From assembly GCA_964466595.1 (NCBI GenBank), contig CAYXNR010000007.1, forward strand, positions 1 through 62,745: a stretch of DNA of 62,745 nucleotides. Direction: 5' to 3'. The DNA comes from JABDGC01 sp964466595. Lineage in GTDB: Bacteria > Pseudomonadota > Gammaproteobacteria > DSM-16500. This document shows positions 52,478 to 61,102 of this stretch, one piece after another. The notes under the pieces are model-generated. The model made no database searches, was not told the origin of the DNA, and saw only the letters and a program-made list of their open reading frames with translations. The translations under genes and the position numbers were made by a program. Each line of letters opens with the position of its first letter. Positions within the stretch are counted from its first letter, which is position 1.

Positions 52478-54085
52478 ATGAGTCTCTTACAGACACAGGT
52501 GGATGCAAAAGATCAAACCTTTCAGGCGAATGCAAAGGTGATGCAGGCTTTAGTAAAAGATTTAAAAGAAAAGCTTAAAGCTATCCAGCAAGGCGGGGGA
52601 CCACAGGCTTGTGAGCGTCACAAACAGCATGGCAAATTATTGCCTCGTCAGCGTTTGCAAATGTTAATTGATGAGGGTTCGGAATTTCTTGAACTCTCTG
52701 CTTTGGCAGGCTACGACTTATACGATACTGAGCTTGCAGCCGGTGGGCTCATCACGGGTATCGGGCGAATCATGAATGTTGACTGTATGATTGTGATCAA
52801 TGATGCAACCGTGAAGGGCGGCACCTATTATCCCATTACGGTAAAAAAGCACTTAAGAGCACAGCAAATTGCTGCAGCCAACCATCTTCCCTGTATTTAC
52901 TTGGTAGATTCTGGTGGTGCTTACTTACCCCTGCAAGATGAAGTTTTTCCTGATGAAAGACATTTCGGACGGATTTTTTTTAATCAGGCCCATTTATCTA
53001 GTCAAGGCTTACCGCAAATTGCAGTGGTGATGGGTTCTTGTACGGCCGGTGGTGCTTATATTCCCGCGATGGCTGATGAAGCGATCATGGTAAAAAACCA
53101 AGCGACTATTTTTTTAGCAGGCCCCCCTTTGGTCAAAGCGGCAACGGGTGAAGTGGTGAGTGCTGAGGCCTTAGGTGGTGCAGAGGTACATTGTCGCCTC
53201 TCTGGCGTAGCTGATTATTATGCACAAGATGATAGCCATGCTTTGGAATTGGCAAGACGAGCGGTTGCGAATTTAAATTTTAAAACAAGAGGAAAGAAAT
53301 TTGTCGAGGAATTTAAAGAACCGCTCTTTGCTTCTGAAGAACTCTATGGTTTAGTCCCTGCTGATCCGCGTTATCCTTTCGAGGTACGTGAAGTCATTGC
53401 TCGGCTTGTCGATGCGTCTCTCTTTGATGAATTTAAAGCGCAATATGGAAAAACGCTGGTCTGTGGTTTTGCTCACATCTATGGCATGCCGGTTGGCATT
53501 CTTGCCAACAATGGCGTTTTATTTTCAGAATCAGCACTGAAAGGAACGCATTTTATCGAGCTTTGTTGTCAACGTCGCATACCACTTCTTTTTTTGCAGA
53601 ACATTACTGGCTTTATGGTCGGCAGTAAGTATGAGGCAGAAGGCATAGCCAAGCATGGTGCTAAAATGGTGACAGCTGTTGCCTGTGCAGCGGTTCCCAA
53701 AATGACGGTCATTATTGGCGGCAGTTACGGAGCAGGCAACTATGCGATGTGTGGGCGTGCTTATGATCCACGCTTTATTTGGATGTGGCCGAATGCAAAA
53801 ATTGCTGTCATGGGCGGGGAACAAGCTGCCAATGTTTTAGCCCAGGTAACCCGCGAGAAAAAAGAGCGTCATCAAGAGCCTTGGTCAGCAGAAGAGGAGG
53901 AGCAGTTCAAGGCACCGCTCATTAAGCAATATCAGGAACAATCCCAGGCCTATTATTCAACTGCTAGATTGTGGGATGATGGTGTGATCGATCCCATCGA
54001 TACGCGTCAGGTTGTAGGGCGTAGTTTAGCTGCTGCCTTTAATGCGCCAATTCCTTCCACCCACTTTGGTTTATTTCGGATGTGA
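52478..54085 (+). CDS. liuB: Methylcrotonyl-CoA carboxylase beta (carboxyltransferase) subunit
   Basis: 535 residues. Carboxyltransferase motifs: KLLPRQRLQMLIDEGSEFLELSALAGYDLYD, IYLVDSGGAYLPLQDEVFPD, VVMGSCTAGGAYIPAMADEAIMV and KMTVIIGGSYGAGNYAMCGRAYDPRFIWMWPNAKIAVMGGEQAA, which distinguish MCC beta from propionyl-CoA carboxylase. It needs a biotin-carrying alpha subunit (liuD/mccA), which is not in this window. Confidence 0.93.
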   Translation: MSLLQTQVDAKDQTFQANAKVMQALVKDLKEKLKAIQQGGGPQACERHKQHGKLLPRQRLQMLIDEGSEFLELSALAGYDLYDTELAAGGLITGIGRIMNVDCMIVINDATVKGGTYYPITVKKHLRAQQIAAANHLPCIYLVDSGGAYLPLQDEVFPDERHFGRIFFNQAHLSSQGLPQIAVVMGSCTAGGAYIPAMADEAIMVKNQATIFLAGPPLVKAATGEVVSAEALGGAEVHCRLSGVADYYAQDDSHALELARRAVANLNFKTRGKKFVEEFKEPLFASEELYGLVPADPRYPFEVREVIARLVDASLFDEFKAQYGKTLVCGFAHIYGMPVGILANNGVLFSESALKGTHFIELCCQRRIPLLFLQNITGFMVGSKYEAEGIAKHGAKMVTAVACAAVPKMTVIIGGSYGAGNYAMCGRAYDPRFIWMWPNAKIAVMGGEQAANVLAQVTREKKERHQEPWSAEEEEQFKAPLIKQYQEQSQAYYSTARLWDDGVIDPIDTRQVVGRSLAAAFNAPIPSTHFGLFRM

Positions 54086-54876
54086 GTGCAATGACTCATT
54101 CAAACTTAAGTATTGCCACCCAAGATAAGATTACCACACTGACCTTAAATCGGCCGAATAAATGTAATGCCTTAGATGGTGCACTGGTAGAACATTTACA
54201 AGAAGCTTTTTTTGCAGCAAGTCAGGATGATAAAACAGGTCTTATTTTATTAAGCGGAGCCGGCAGTCATTTTTGTGCCGGCGCGGATATTAACTGGATG
54301 TATCAATTAGCGCAAAGTTCCTTAGAACAAGGGAAAAAGGATGCCGAAGCACTCGCTTCTTTATTGTATCAAATGTATACCTTTCCGAAGCCCATTATTA
54401 CCCTAGTGCAGGGTAGTGCCATGGGCGGCGGACTTGGTCTTTTAGTGTGTTCGGATATTATTATAGCGGCGGAAGATGCACAGTTTTGTTTTTCTGAATT
54501 GAAGCTCGGTTTAGTGCCTGCAATGATTAGCCCCTATGTGCTTGCTACCATTGGCGAGCGAGCTGCGCGCTATTATTTTTTAACTGCCGAAGCTTTTGCA
54601 GCACAAGAAGCTTTGCGCCTTGGTTTGGTACAAAAACTCGTGCCGACAGAACAATTAATTTCTACTGGTTTAGAGCTGTCCCAAACGCTTTTACAATATA
54701 GTCCTGCGGCCTTAAAGGAAATAAAACGCCTCTTGCCTTGGGTGAGCAGGCAAACCATCTCGCCGGAGCTGTCAAAAAAAACGGCTGAATTGTTGGCGAC
54801 TATGCGTCTCTCTAAACAAGGGCGGGAAGGTTTAAAGGCTTTTATCGAAAAAAGATTACCAGTTTGGGATGACTAA
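54082..54876 (+). CDS. liuC: Enoyl-CoA hydratase family, probable 3-methylglutaconyl-CoA hydratase
   Basis: 264 residues from a GTG overlapping the liuB stop by 4 nt; ATG 54091 is an alternative. Crotonase motifs: LNRPNKCNALDGALVEHL, LSGAGSHFCAGADINWM (first oxyanion-hole strand) and LVQGSAMGGGLGLLVCSDIIIAAEDAQFCFSELKLGLVPAMISPYV with the catalytic Glu. The specific substrate is assigned from the operon. Confidence 0.85.
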   Translation: MSAMTHSNLSIATQDKITTLTLNRPNKCNALDGALVEHLQEAFFAASQDDKTGLILLSGAGSHFCAGADINWMYQLAQSSLEQGKKDAEALASLLYQMYTFPKPIITLVQGSAMGGGLGLLVCSDIIIAAEDAQFCFSELKLGLVPAMISPYVLATIGERAARYYFLTAEAFAAQEALRLGLVQKLVPTEQLISTGLELSQTLLQYSPAALKEIKRLLPWVSRQTISPELSKKTAELLATMRLSKQGREGLKAFIEKRLPVWDD

Positions 54877-55777
54877 GATGAAATTCCCCGCCTTTGTTAA
54901 AATGGTTGAAGTCGGGCCACGAGATGGCTTGCAGAATGAAAAAAAAATTCTTTCTACCGAGATCAAAATCGATTTTATTAATCAACTTTCTGATACAGGC
55001 TTATCAGCAATAGAAGTAACGAGCTTTGTTTCACCGCAGTGGATTCCACAGCTGGCTGATCAGCTTGAGGTTTTTCAGGGGATACATAAAAAAGAGGGCG
55101 TGAGTTATCCCGTTCTCGTGCCGAACCTAAAAGGTTTGCAAAAATCCTTAAGCGGCGGTGTGAAGGAAATTGCAGTATTTACTTCACCTTCAGAGCAATT
55201 TAATCAACATAATATTAATTGTTCTGTCGAAGACAGTTTAAATCGTATTGCAGAACTGATTGCAGTTGCTAAAAAACATCGGCTGCGCATCCGTGGCTAT
55301 CTCTCTTGTGTGCTCGGCTGTCCTTATGAGGGCGAGATGAAGGCTGAAAAAGTAGCGCTTTTAGCCGAACGCTTGATTCATTTGGGTTGTTACGAGATCT
55401 CGCTTGGCGATACCATTGGTGTTGGGACGCCAAAACAAGTTGTGCAGCTATTACAGCAGGTGACAGAAAAAGTTCCGCGTGAAAAATTGGCAGTTCATTT
55501 TCATGATACCTACGGACAAGCGCTTGCTAATATTTATGCTGCTTTAGAATGTGGCCTTGCTGTTGTCGATAGCTCGGTAGCAGGACTCGGAGGCTGTCCT
55601 TATGCCAAGGGTGCTTCGGGAAATGTTGCTTCGGAAGATGTCTTGTATCTGCTAAAGGGTTTAGGTATTGAAACCAAGGTAGACCTTCAAAAATTGCTTA
55701 CCGTCGGTCGCTTTATTAGCAAGCAAGTGGGTAAAAATACAGAATCTAAGGTTGGTCGGGCCTCAGACTTTGCCTAG
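54869..55777 (+). CDS. liuE: Hydroxymethylglutaryl-CoA lyase
   Basis: 302 residues; the start overlaps the liuC stop. FVKMVEVGPRDGLQNEKKILSTEIKIDFINQLSDTGL is the TIM-barrel opening with metal ligand Asp; AVHFHDTYGQALANIYAALECG holds the two metal His; GLGGCPYAKGASGNVASEDV is the active-site Cys loop. It splits HMG-CoA to acetoacetate and acetyl-CoA, ending leucine degradation. It follows liuC directly, where liuD is usually found. Confidence 0.94.
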   Translation: MTKMKFPAFVKMVEVGPRDGLQNEKKILSTEIKIDFINQLSDTGLSAIEVTSFVSPQWIPQLADQLEVFQGIHKKEGVSYPVLVPNLKGLQKSLSGGVKEIAVFTSPSEQFNQHNINCSVEDSLNRIAELIAVAKKHRLRIRGYLSCVLGCPYEGEMKAEKVALLAERLIHLGCYEISLGDTIGVGTPKQVVQLLQQVTEKVPREKLAVHFHDTYGQALANIYAALECGLAVVDSSVAGLGGCPYAKGASGNVASEDVLYLLKGLGIETKVDLQKLLTVGRFISKQVGKNTESKVGRASDFA

Positions 55778-55786
55778 CGCTCGCTG

Positions 55787-57529
55787 TTACATGAGGCGGC
55801 AATTCGAGCGGTCGCGCTTAGATGGTAGGGGTTTATCCGAAGGGGATAATTTTAGCTCTTCGGGTTCTTGGTAGCTTGGTTCATGATAAAGTATGGCTGC
55901 GCGGCTTGGATCTTTATAAAACAAGGCTGCACGAGGATTGGCTTGAAACAGCATTTTAGTTTGAGGTCTTCCCTCTACCACTATTTCAAGAGAGGTTTTC
56001 CACCATTTTTTAATCTCCGGTTCTTTTTCTTCATGATCATAAACGTTTTCATTTATTAATTTTCGCCTCATTATAAAATTTTCTAGAATAAGACGACTAC
56101 TGAAGTCGATATTTATACCTTTTATATTATCCCCATAAAGCATGAAAATAATGGCTAATATGGTATCAAAAGGTAAGTTTGAAAGAAGGCTTGGTTTTGA
56201 AGGGTCTGTGAGAGCTGTATAGGCATTTGCTATTTGAATAATTTGGTTAAGACATCTTTGCTGATGCTTCATAAGAATATTTTCTTTATTGCTATGATTT
56301 CCTTTGCGAATATTCTCGTGATGAAGCGGTGGATAGAGTTGGATGAGACGGTTGCGTTCTAATATTTCTGCTATTTTGCGATAGTCTTTCAGGATGAAGG
56401 GGCTGCTTCCTCCAAAAGAAAAAAGTTCAAGATGGCATCTTTCTGCGTTTGACAGTAAAGGAGCAAGTACGCCTAGCTGCTCACTGCTTAGCTCACAAAA
56501 ATCTAAACGGAGTTCCCTTAAGCTTGAATTCCCATCAATTAAATGATGTATAGCTGCAATCGACTCTTCAGTAATTTTATTAGACGCTAAAGATAGATTG
56601 CTAATGCTTAATTTTAACCTTCTCCACTCACGAGCTAAATAATGTATGGCCTCATGATCAAGCTTTGTATCATCAAGATCTAAGCTTTCTAAAAATATGA
56701 GAGAAGGCAAGCCTAGCATTAAGGCTTGCAGACCGGGTAGGCCTAAGCGATTATTGCCAAAATTTAAATGGGTCAACTCTCGATTTAATTCGATAGCAGG
56801 CGCTAATTCCCTTATTCCTTCAGCAGAAAGGCCGACTTTATCCAAAGTCAGTTTGGAGAGGTTCATCCCTGCAATAGGGCTTACTAAATGAGTTGCGCCA
56901 CTGTCGCCAAGATTTAAGGAATAAAGTGTTAGGCTTTTCAAGTTTTTTTGGAAAGCAAGTCCCTCAGCTAATTTCTTTACAGAATCTGAATGCAAGGGCA
57001 AATTGTTTTGTAAGCTCTGTCCTTGTATGTATATTCTATTTAATTTGGTATTTTGAAGAAGGATATCTCCTAGATTTAAAATAAATTCGTTACTGATACA
57101 GTATACGGAGAGCCGTAAATTTCTAATAGCTGCCTTCCCTGTGAGGGCTTCAAGAAAGCCAATGATTTCATTTTCTGTAATGTCGAAGGTGGTTAAATCG
57201 ATTGAAAGGTTACTTAAATTGGGATGATCTTTTAATGCTTGCCCTATTGCGCTTGCGCCTAGCGCTGTCCATTCTAAAGAGCGGGTTGAATCTGTGCCAT
57301 TGAATTCAAAGGTTGAAAGCGTTGTATTTGTTGTAAGGGCTGCCGCAAGCTCTATTAAATCATCGTCAGTGATATGGGAAACCACCATCTCATCGTCATC
57401 CAGATGAACCAGACGAGGGTTGATTAGGATCTTGCTAAAATTTAAACAATCCCATTTCGGATCATTCGATTGCAGTCTTTCAATTGCAAGAGCTAAACTA
57501 ATTTCTTCATCAAGATAACGAGATTGCAT
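55787..57529 (-). CDS. Leucine-rich-repeat protein with C-terminal CaaX box (candidate effector)
   Basis: 580 residues, no signal peptide. Residues about 60-370 form ribonuclease-inhibitor-type LRRs (LTHLNFGNNRLGLPGLQALMLGLPSLIFLESLDLDDTKL, ISNLSLASNKITEESIAAIHHLIDGNSSLRELRLDFCEL). A helical region (about 375-540) includes LLSNLPFDTILAIIFMLYGDNIKGI. The end reads KRDRSNCRLM: CRLM (577-580) fits a CaaX box with Met as X, favouring host farnesylation, preceded by basic residues. Tandem duplicate of the next gene, with nearly identical C-terminal DNA. A Dot/Icm-type effector role is inferred. Confidence 0.82.
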   Translation of the reverse strand: MQSRYLDEEISLALAIERLQSNDPKWDCLNFSKILINPRLVHLDDDEMVVSHITDDDLIELAAALTTNTTLSTFEFNGTDSTRSLEWTALGASAIGQALKDHPNLSNLSIDLTTFDITENEIIGFLEALTGKAAIRNLRLSVYCISNEFILNLGDILLQNTKLNRIYIQGQSLQNNLPLHSDSVKKLAEGLAFQKNLKSLTLYSLNLGDSGATHLVSPIAGMNLSKLTLDKVGLSAEGIRELAPAIELNRELTHLNFGNNRLGLPGLQALMLGLPSLIFLESLDLDDTKLDHEAIHYLAREWRRLKLSISNLSLASNKITEESIAAIHHLIDGNSSLRELRLDFCELSSEQLGVLAPLLSNAERCHLELFSFGGSSPFILKDYRKIAEILERNRLIQLYPPLHHENIRKGNHSNKENILMKHQQRCLNQIIQIANAYTALTDPSKPSLLSNLPFDTILAIIFMLYGDNIKGINIDFSSRLILENFIMRRKLINENVYDHEEKEPEIKKWWKTSLEIVVEGRPQTKMLFQANPRAALFYKDPSRAAILYHEPSYQEPEELKLSPSDKPLPSKRDRSNCRLM

Positions 57530-57627
57530 GATTATTAACCATCTTATAATTAATATTGTAAATATATAGAACTAAAATAATATTTTCAATTAAAATATAT
57601 TCATTTAAATGAATTGCTTAAGGTAAG

Positions 57628-59359
57628 TTACATGAGGCGGCAATTCGAGCGGTCGCGCTTAGATGGTAGGGGTTTATCCGAAGGGGATAATTTTAGCTCT
57701 TCGGGTTCTTGGTAGCTTGGTTCATGATAAAATAAAGCTGCGCGGTTTGGTTCTTTATAAAACAAGGCTGCATCAGGATTGGATTGAAACAGTATTAGAG
57801 TTTCAGGTCTTTCCTCTAACTTTATTTCAAGAGCTTTCTTCCACCATTTGTTTATCTCCGGTTTTTTTTCTTTATGATCATAAGCGTTTTCATTTATTAA
57901 TTTTCGCCTCATTTTAAAATTTTCTAGAATAAGACGACTACCGAAGGCGATATTTATACCCTTTATATTATCCCCATAAAGCATGAAAATAATAACTAAC
58001 ATGGTATCAATAGGTGGGTTTGAAAGAAGACTTGGTTTTGAAGAGTCTGTGAGAGCCGTATAGGCATTTGCTATTTGAATAAGTTGGTTAAGACCTCTTT
58101 GCTGATGTTTCATAAGAATATATTTTTCATTGGTAGCATTTCCTTCGAAAATATTTACGGTATAACGCGGTGGATAGAGTTGGATGAATAGGTTGCGTTT
58201 TAATATTGCTTCTATTTTATCATAGTCTTTCAGAGTGAACTGCTGGTCTTGGTCTTCTCCACAGAAAAAAATTTCAAGATGGCATCTTTCTGCGTTTGAA
58301 AGTAAAGGAGCAAGTATGTCTAGCTGCTTACTGCTTAGCTTACAAAAATCTAAATGGAGTTCTTTTAAGTTTGAATTCCCATCAATTAAATGATAAATAG
58401 CTACAATTGAGGTGTCAGTAATTTGATTATATGATAGAGATAGATTGCTAATGTTTAATTTTAACCTTCTCCACTCACGAGCTAAATAATGGATGGCCTC
58501 ATCATCAAGCTTTGTATCATCAAGCACTAAGTGTTTTAAAAATACGAGAGAAGGCAAGCCTAGCATTAAGGCTTGCAGACCGGCTAAGCCTAAGTGATTA
58601 TTGCGAAAATTTAAATAAATCAACTCTCGGTTTAATTTTATAGCAGGCACTAATTCACTTATTCCCTTAGCAGAAAGGCCCAGATTGCTTAAAGTCAGTT
58701 GCGAGAGTTTCATGCCTGCAAGAGGGCTTACTAAATGAGTTGCGCCACTGTCGCCAAGATTTAAGGAATAAAGTTCTAGGCTTTTCAAGTTTTTTTGGAA
58801 AGCAAGTCCCTCAGCTAATTTCTTTACAGAATCTGAATGCAAGGGCAAATTGTCGTGTGAGCTAATGAATATTCTATTGAATTGGGTATTTTGAAGAAGA
58901 ATATCTCCTAGTTTTGAAATAAATTTGTCACCGATATAGTAAACGGAGAGCCTTAAATTTCTAATAGCTTTCCCTATGAAGGCTTCAAGAAAGCCGATGA
59001 TTTCATTTTCTGTAAGGTCGGGGGTGCTTAAATGGATTGTAAGGTTACTTAAATGAATGCGGATGATCTTTTAGTGCTTGTCCTATCGCGTTTGCACCTA
59101 GCGCTGTCCATTCTAAAGAGTGTGTTGAACCCGTATCGCTGAAGTCAAACTCTGAAAGTGTTGTATTTATTTTAAGGGCTTCCGCAAGCTGTAATAAATC
59201 AGCATCAGTAATATGGGAAACCATCATCTTATCGTGACCCGGAAGCGGATTGATTATGATCTTATTAAAATTTAAACAATTCCATTTCGGATCATTCGAT
59301 TTCAGTCTTTCAATTGCAAGAGCTAAACTAATTTCTTGATGACGATTGTGGGATTGCAT
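57628..59359 (-). pseudogene. Second LRR-CaaX gene, frameshifted
   Basis: Tandem copy of the preceding LRR gene. The N-terminal piece (59359 to 59045, 104 residues, MQSHNRHQEISLALAIERL) stops early because of a net 4-nt insertion near 59054-59060 (aaatgaatgcgg versus aaattggg in the intact copy). After that point the homologous sequence continues without a stop in another frame (LTIHLSTPDLTENEIIGFLEAF... to the end), so this is the only lesion found. The C-terminus, including NCRLM, is intact and its DNA is almost identical to the other copy over about 100 bp. The upstream AT-rich region is duplicated too. A TTG at 58848 could start a 406-residue remnant. Confidence 0.8.
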
Positions 59360-59431
59360 AATTTTTAACCAATATTATTGAGTCGATATTGTTTATATAG
59401 AACTAAACTTTTGATTTCAACTAAAATATAT

Positions 59432-61102
59432 TTACTTAAAAGAATTACTTAGTGCGTTCGTACTTTCTTCCTGCATTTTTTTTGGCACAACCCCCATCTG
59501 AGTTAGTCCGCCGCCGCCAGCGCCTATTTGAATGGTAACTTGTTCGCAAATTATTTTTTTATGATTAAATTTGATAAAGGGATGAAGTTCGATCTGTCGA
59601 CCATCTTTACCAATCACACGGTTACAACCGCTAACAGACAAAAGTTTCACTAGCCAGTTTTGCGGCAGTGTTTTACGGATGTGATGCAAGAGGTGAATTG
59701 CTTGTCGTCCATCATAGTTATACCAGGCAGACCCGCGATTTAAGGGATTGACGCAGCCGGCGGCACTCAGGCGTGCAAAAGTAATATTAAACGGCTGTAC
59801 TTTACCACTCAGTGGATCTTTCATCTCAATCACTTGTGGGGCCATGAGAGGAACAAGATGATTACTACCACCACAGACTACAGGTCCGCCTTTTAAATCA
59901 GCGCCAATAATAAGCGCATTCATCGATACGCCGGTGACGGAGAGTAAATCATAGACAGAAGGAGAAAAGGGCGTCGGTCCTAAGGATAAATGGGCCTGTG
60001 AAAAGGCGCGATAATGAGAGATATTTTGTGAATGATTTAATTCACAAAATTCAAGTATGCCACCTTTGCTTTTATCCGGATCAAGAAACACCCGCTTCAG
60101 GCGCCAATTGGTTTTGACTTCGCCTCCGCTTTTTTGTATTTCCCTCGTTATTTTTTGTAAAAAATCAGGTTCAAAAATAAAATCAGCTGCTTTTTCCATG
60201 AAGTAACTGCCTTGTCGAGGCAGAAAGCCATATTTTTCTTCGACTTCTTCAGGTCGCAGCGGCTTGAGTGTGTGATCTTGCTTTTGTAAGAGGCTCTGAT
60301 ATTGCCGGAGTAAGTCTTGCTCTTGTTTTGCGCTTGCTGCAATGAGTAGGGAGCCGCGTGGTTCTCGTAGAAGTTTCAAACGTTGATTTAAGCGATTTAA
60401 ATATTCCCCGCTATTTTTCGTTCTTTTTTGCATTTCTTCTAAGATCTCAGGCATTTTTCCTGCTTGTATAGCCTGCGTATAAGCTTTGGCTAGTTGATGA
60501 TTGCCCCAGACAATACGAAAAGCAGCCAGCCACTCTCTGGGATGACGCAGCCATTCCAACCAATTTAAACTGAGCCAGGAAAAATCAGGGTGAAGAACGC
60601 TAGAATCATAAGCTTCCGGTCGAAATAAACGCAGGATTTCCTTTAAAATAAATTGGAGGGGATAGTCACCCCTCATATAGGCCGGACCTTCTGTTAAGCT
60701 ATCCGGTTCGCCGTGATTGCCTGCACCAGCCCAAATGGGGCGGCTTATTTTTCCATCGCTATGCTGATCAAGATCACTAACATATAAAACAGATTTACCC
60801 TGCAGACTACTTTCTAAAGCAACAGTTGCAGCTGGTGGTCCGCCGACAGCAATCATCTGTTTTTGGGGAGGCGGTGAAGCAAGAGTCGGTAGTTTGTTCA
60901 AAGCCAGTATTTCGACAGCTGTCATATCCGGTGGTTGTAGTAAGTGAACAGGAACAATAGGAATTTGTGGAAAGTAGGTTTGAGCGATATGCAGAAGTTC
61001 TGGATCTTCGCTAGTCCAGGGTGAGAATTGACGCTTTCCCTGGCGCGCTTCATTTTCTGCAAAGCTTAGGTAAGGATCATTGTGAGGATTGAGAATAGGC
61101 AT
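59432..61102 (-). CDS. Unidentified protein, possible FAD-dependent oxidoreductase
   Basis: 556 residues from ATG 61102; the frame extends to a GTG at 61117. Not confidently recognised. An N-terminal strand-turn-helix (KQMIAVGGPPAATVALESSLQGKSVLYVSDL) looks like a dinucleotide fold whose Gly-rich loop is GGPPAA instead of GxGxxG. PYLSFAENEARQGKRQFSPW opens the protein. The middle contains EKYGFLPRQGSYFMEKAADFIFEPDFLQKITREIQKSGGEVKTNWRLKRVFLD, typical of DAO-type oxidoreductases where a substrate domain meets the FAD domain. The end is QIGAGGGGLTQMGV. The upstream permease overlaps its start, so the two are cotranscribed. Confidence 0.55.
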   Translation of the reverse strand: MPILNPHNDPYLSFAENEARQGKRQFSPWTSEDPELLHIAQTYFPQIPIVPVHLLQPPDMTAVEILALNKLPTLASPPPQKQMIAVGGPPAATVALESSLQGKSVLYVSDLDQHSDGKISRPIWAGAGNHGEPDSLTEGPAYMRGDYPLQFILKEILRLFRPEAYDSSVLHPDFSWLSLNWLEWLRHPREWLAAFRIVWGNHQLAKAYTQAIQAGKMPEILEEMQKRTKNSGEYLNRLNQRLKLLREPRGSLLIAASAKQEQDLLRQYQSLLQKQDHTLKPLRPEEVEEKYGFLPRQGSYFMEKAADFIFEPDFLQKITREIQKSGGEVKTNWRLKRVFLDPDKSKGGILEFCELNHSQNISHYRAFSQAHLSLGPTPFSPSVYDLLSVTGVSMNALIIGADLKGGPVVCGGSNHLVPLMAPQVIEMKDPLSGKVQPFNITFARLSAAGCVNPLNRGSAWYNYDGRQAIHLLHHIRKTLPQNWLVKLLSVSGCNRVIGKDGRQIELHPFIKFNHKKIICEQVTIQIGAGGGGLTQMGVVPKKMQEESTNALSNSFK

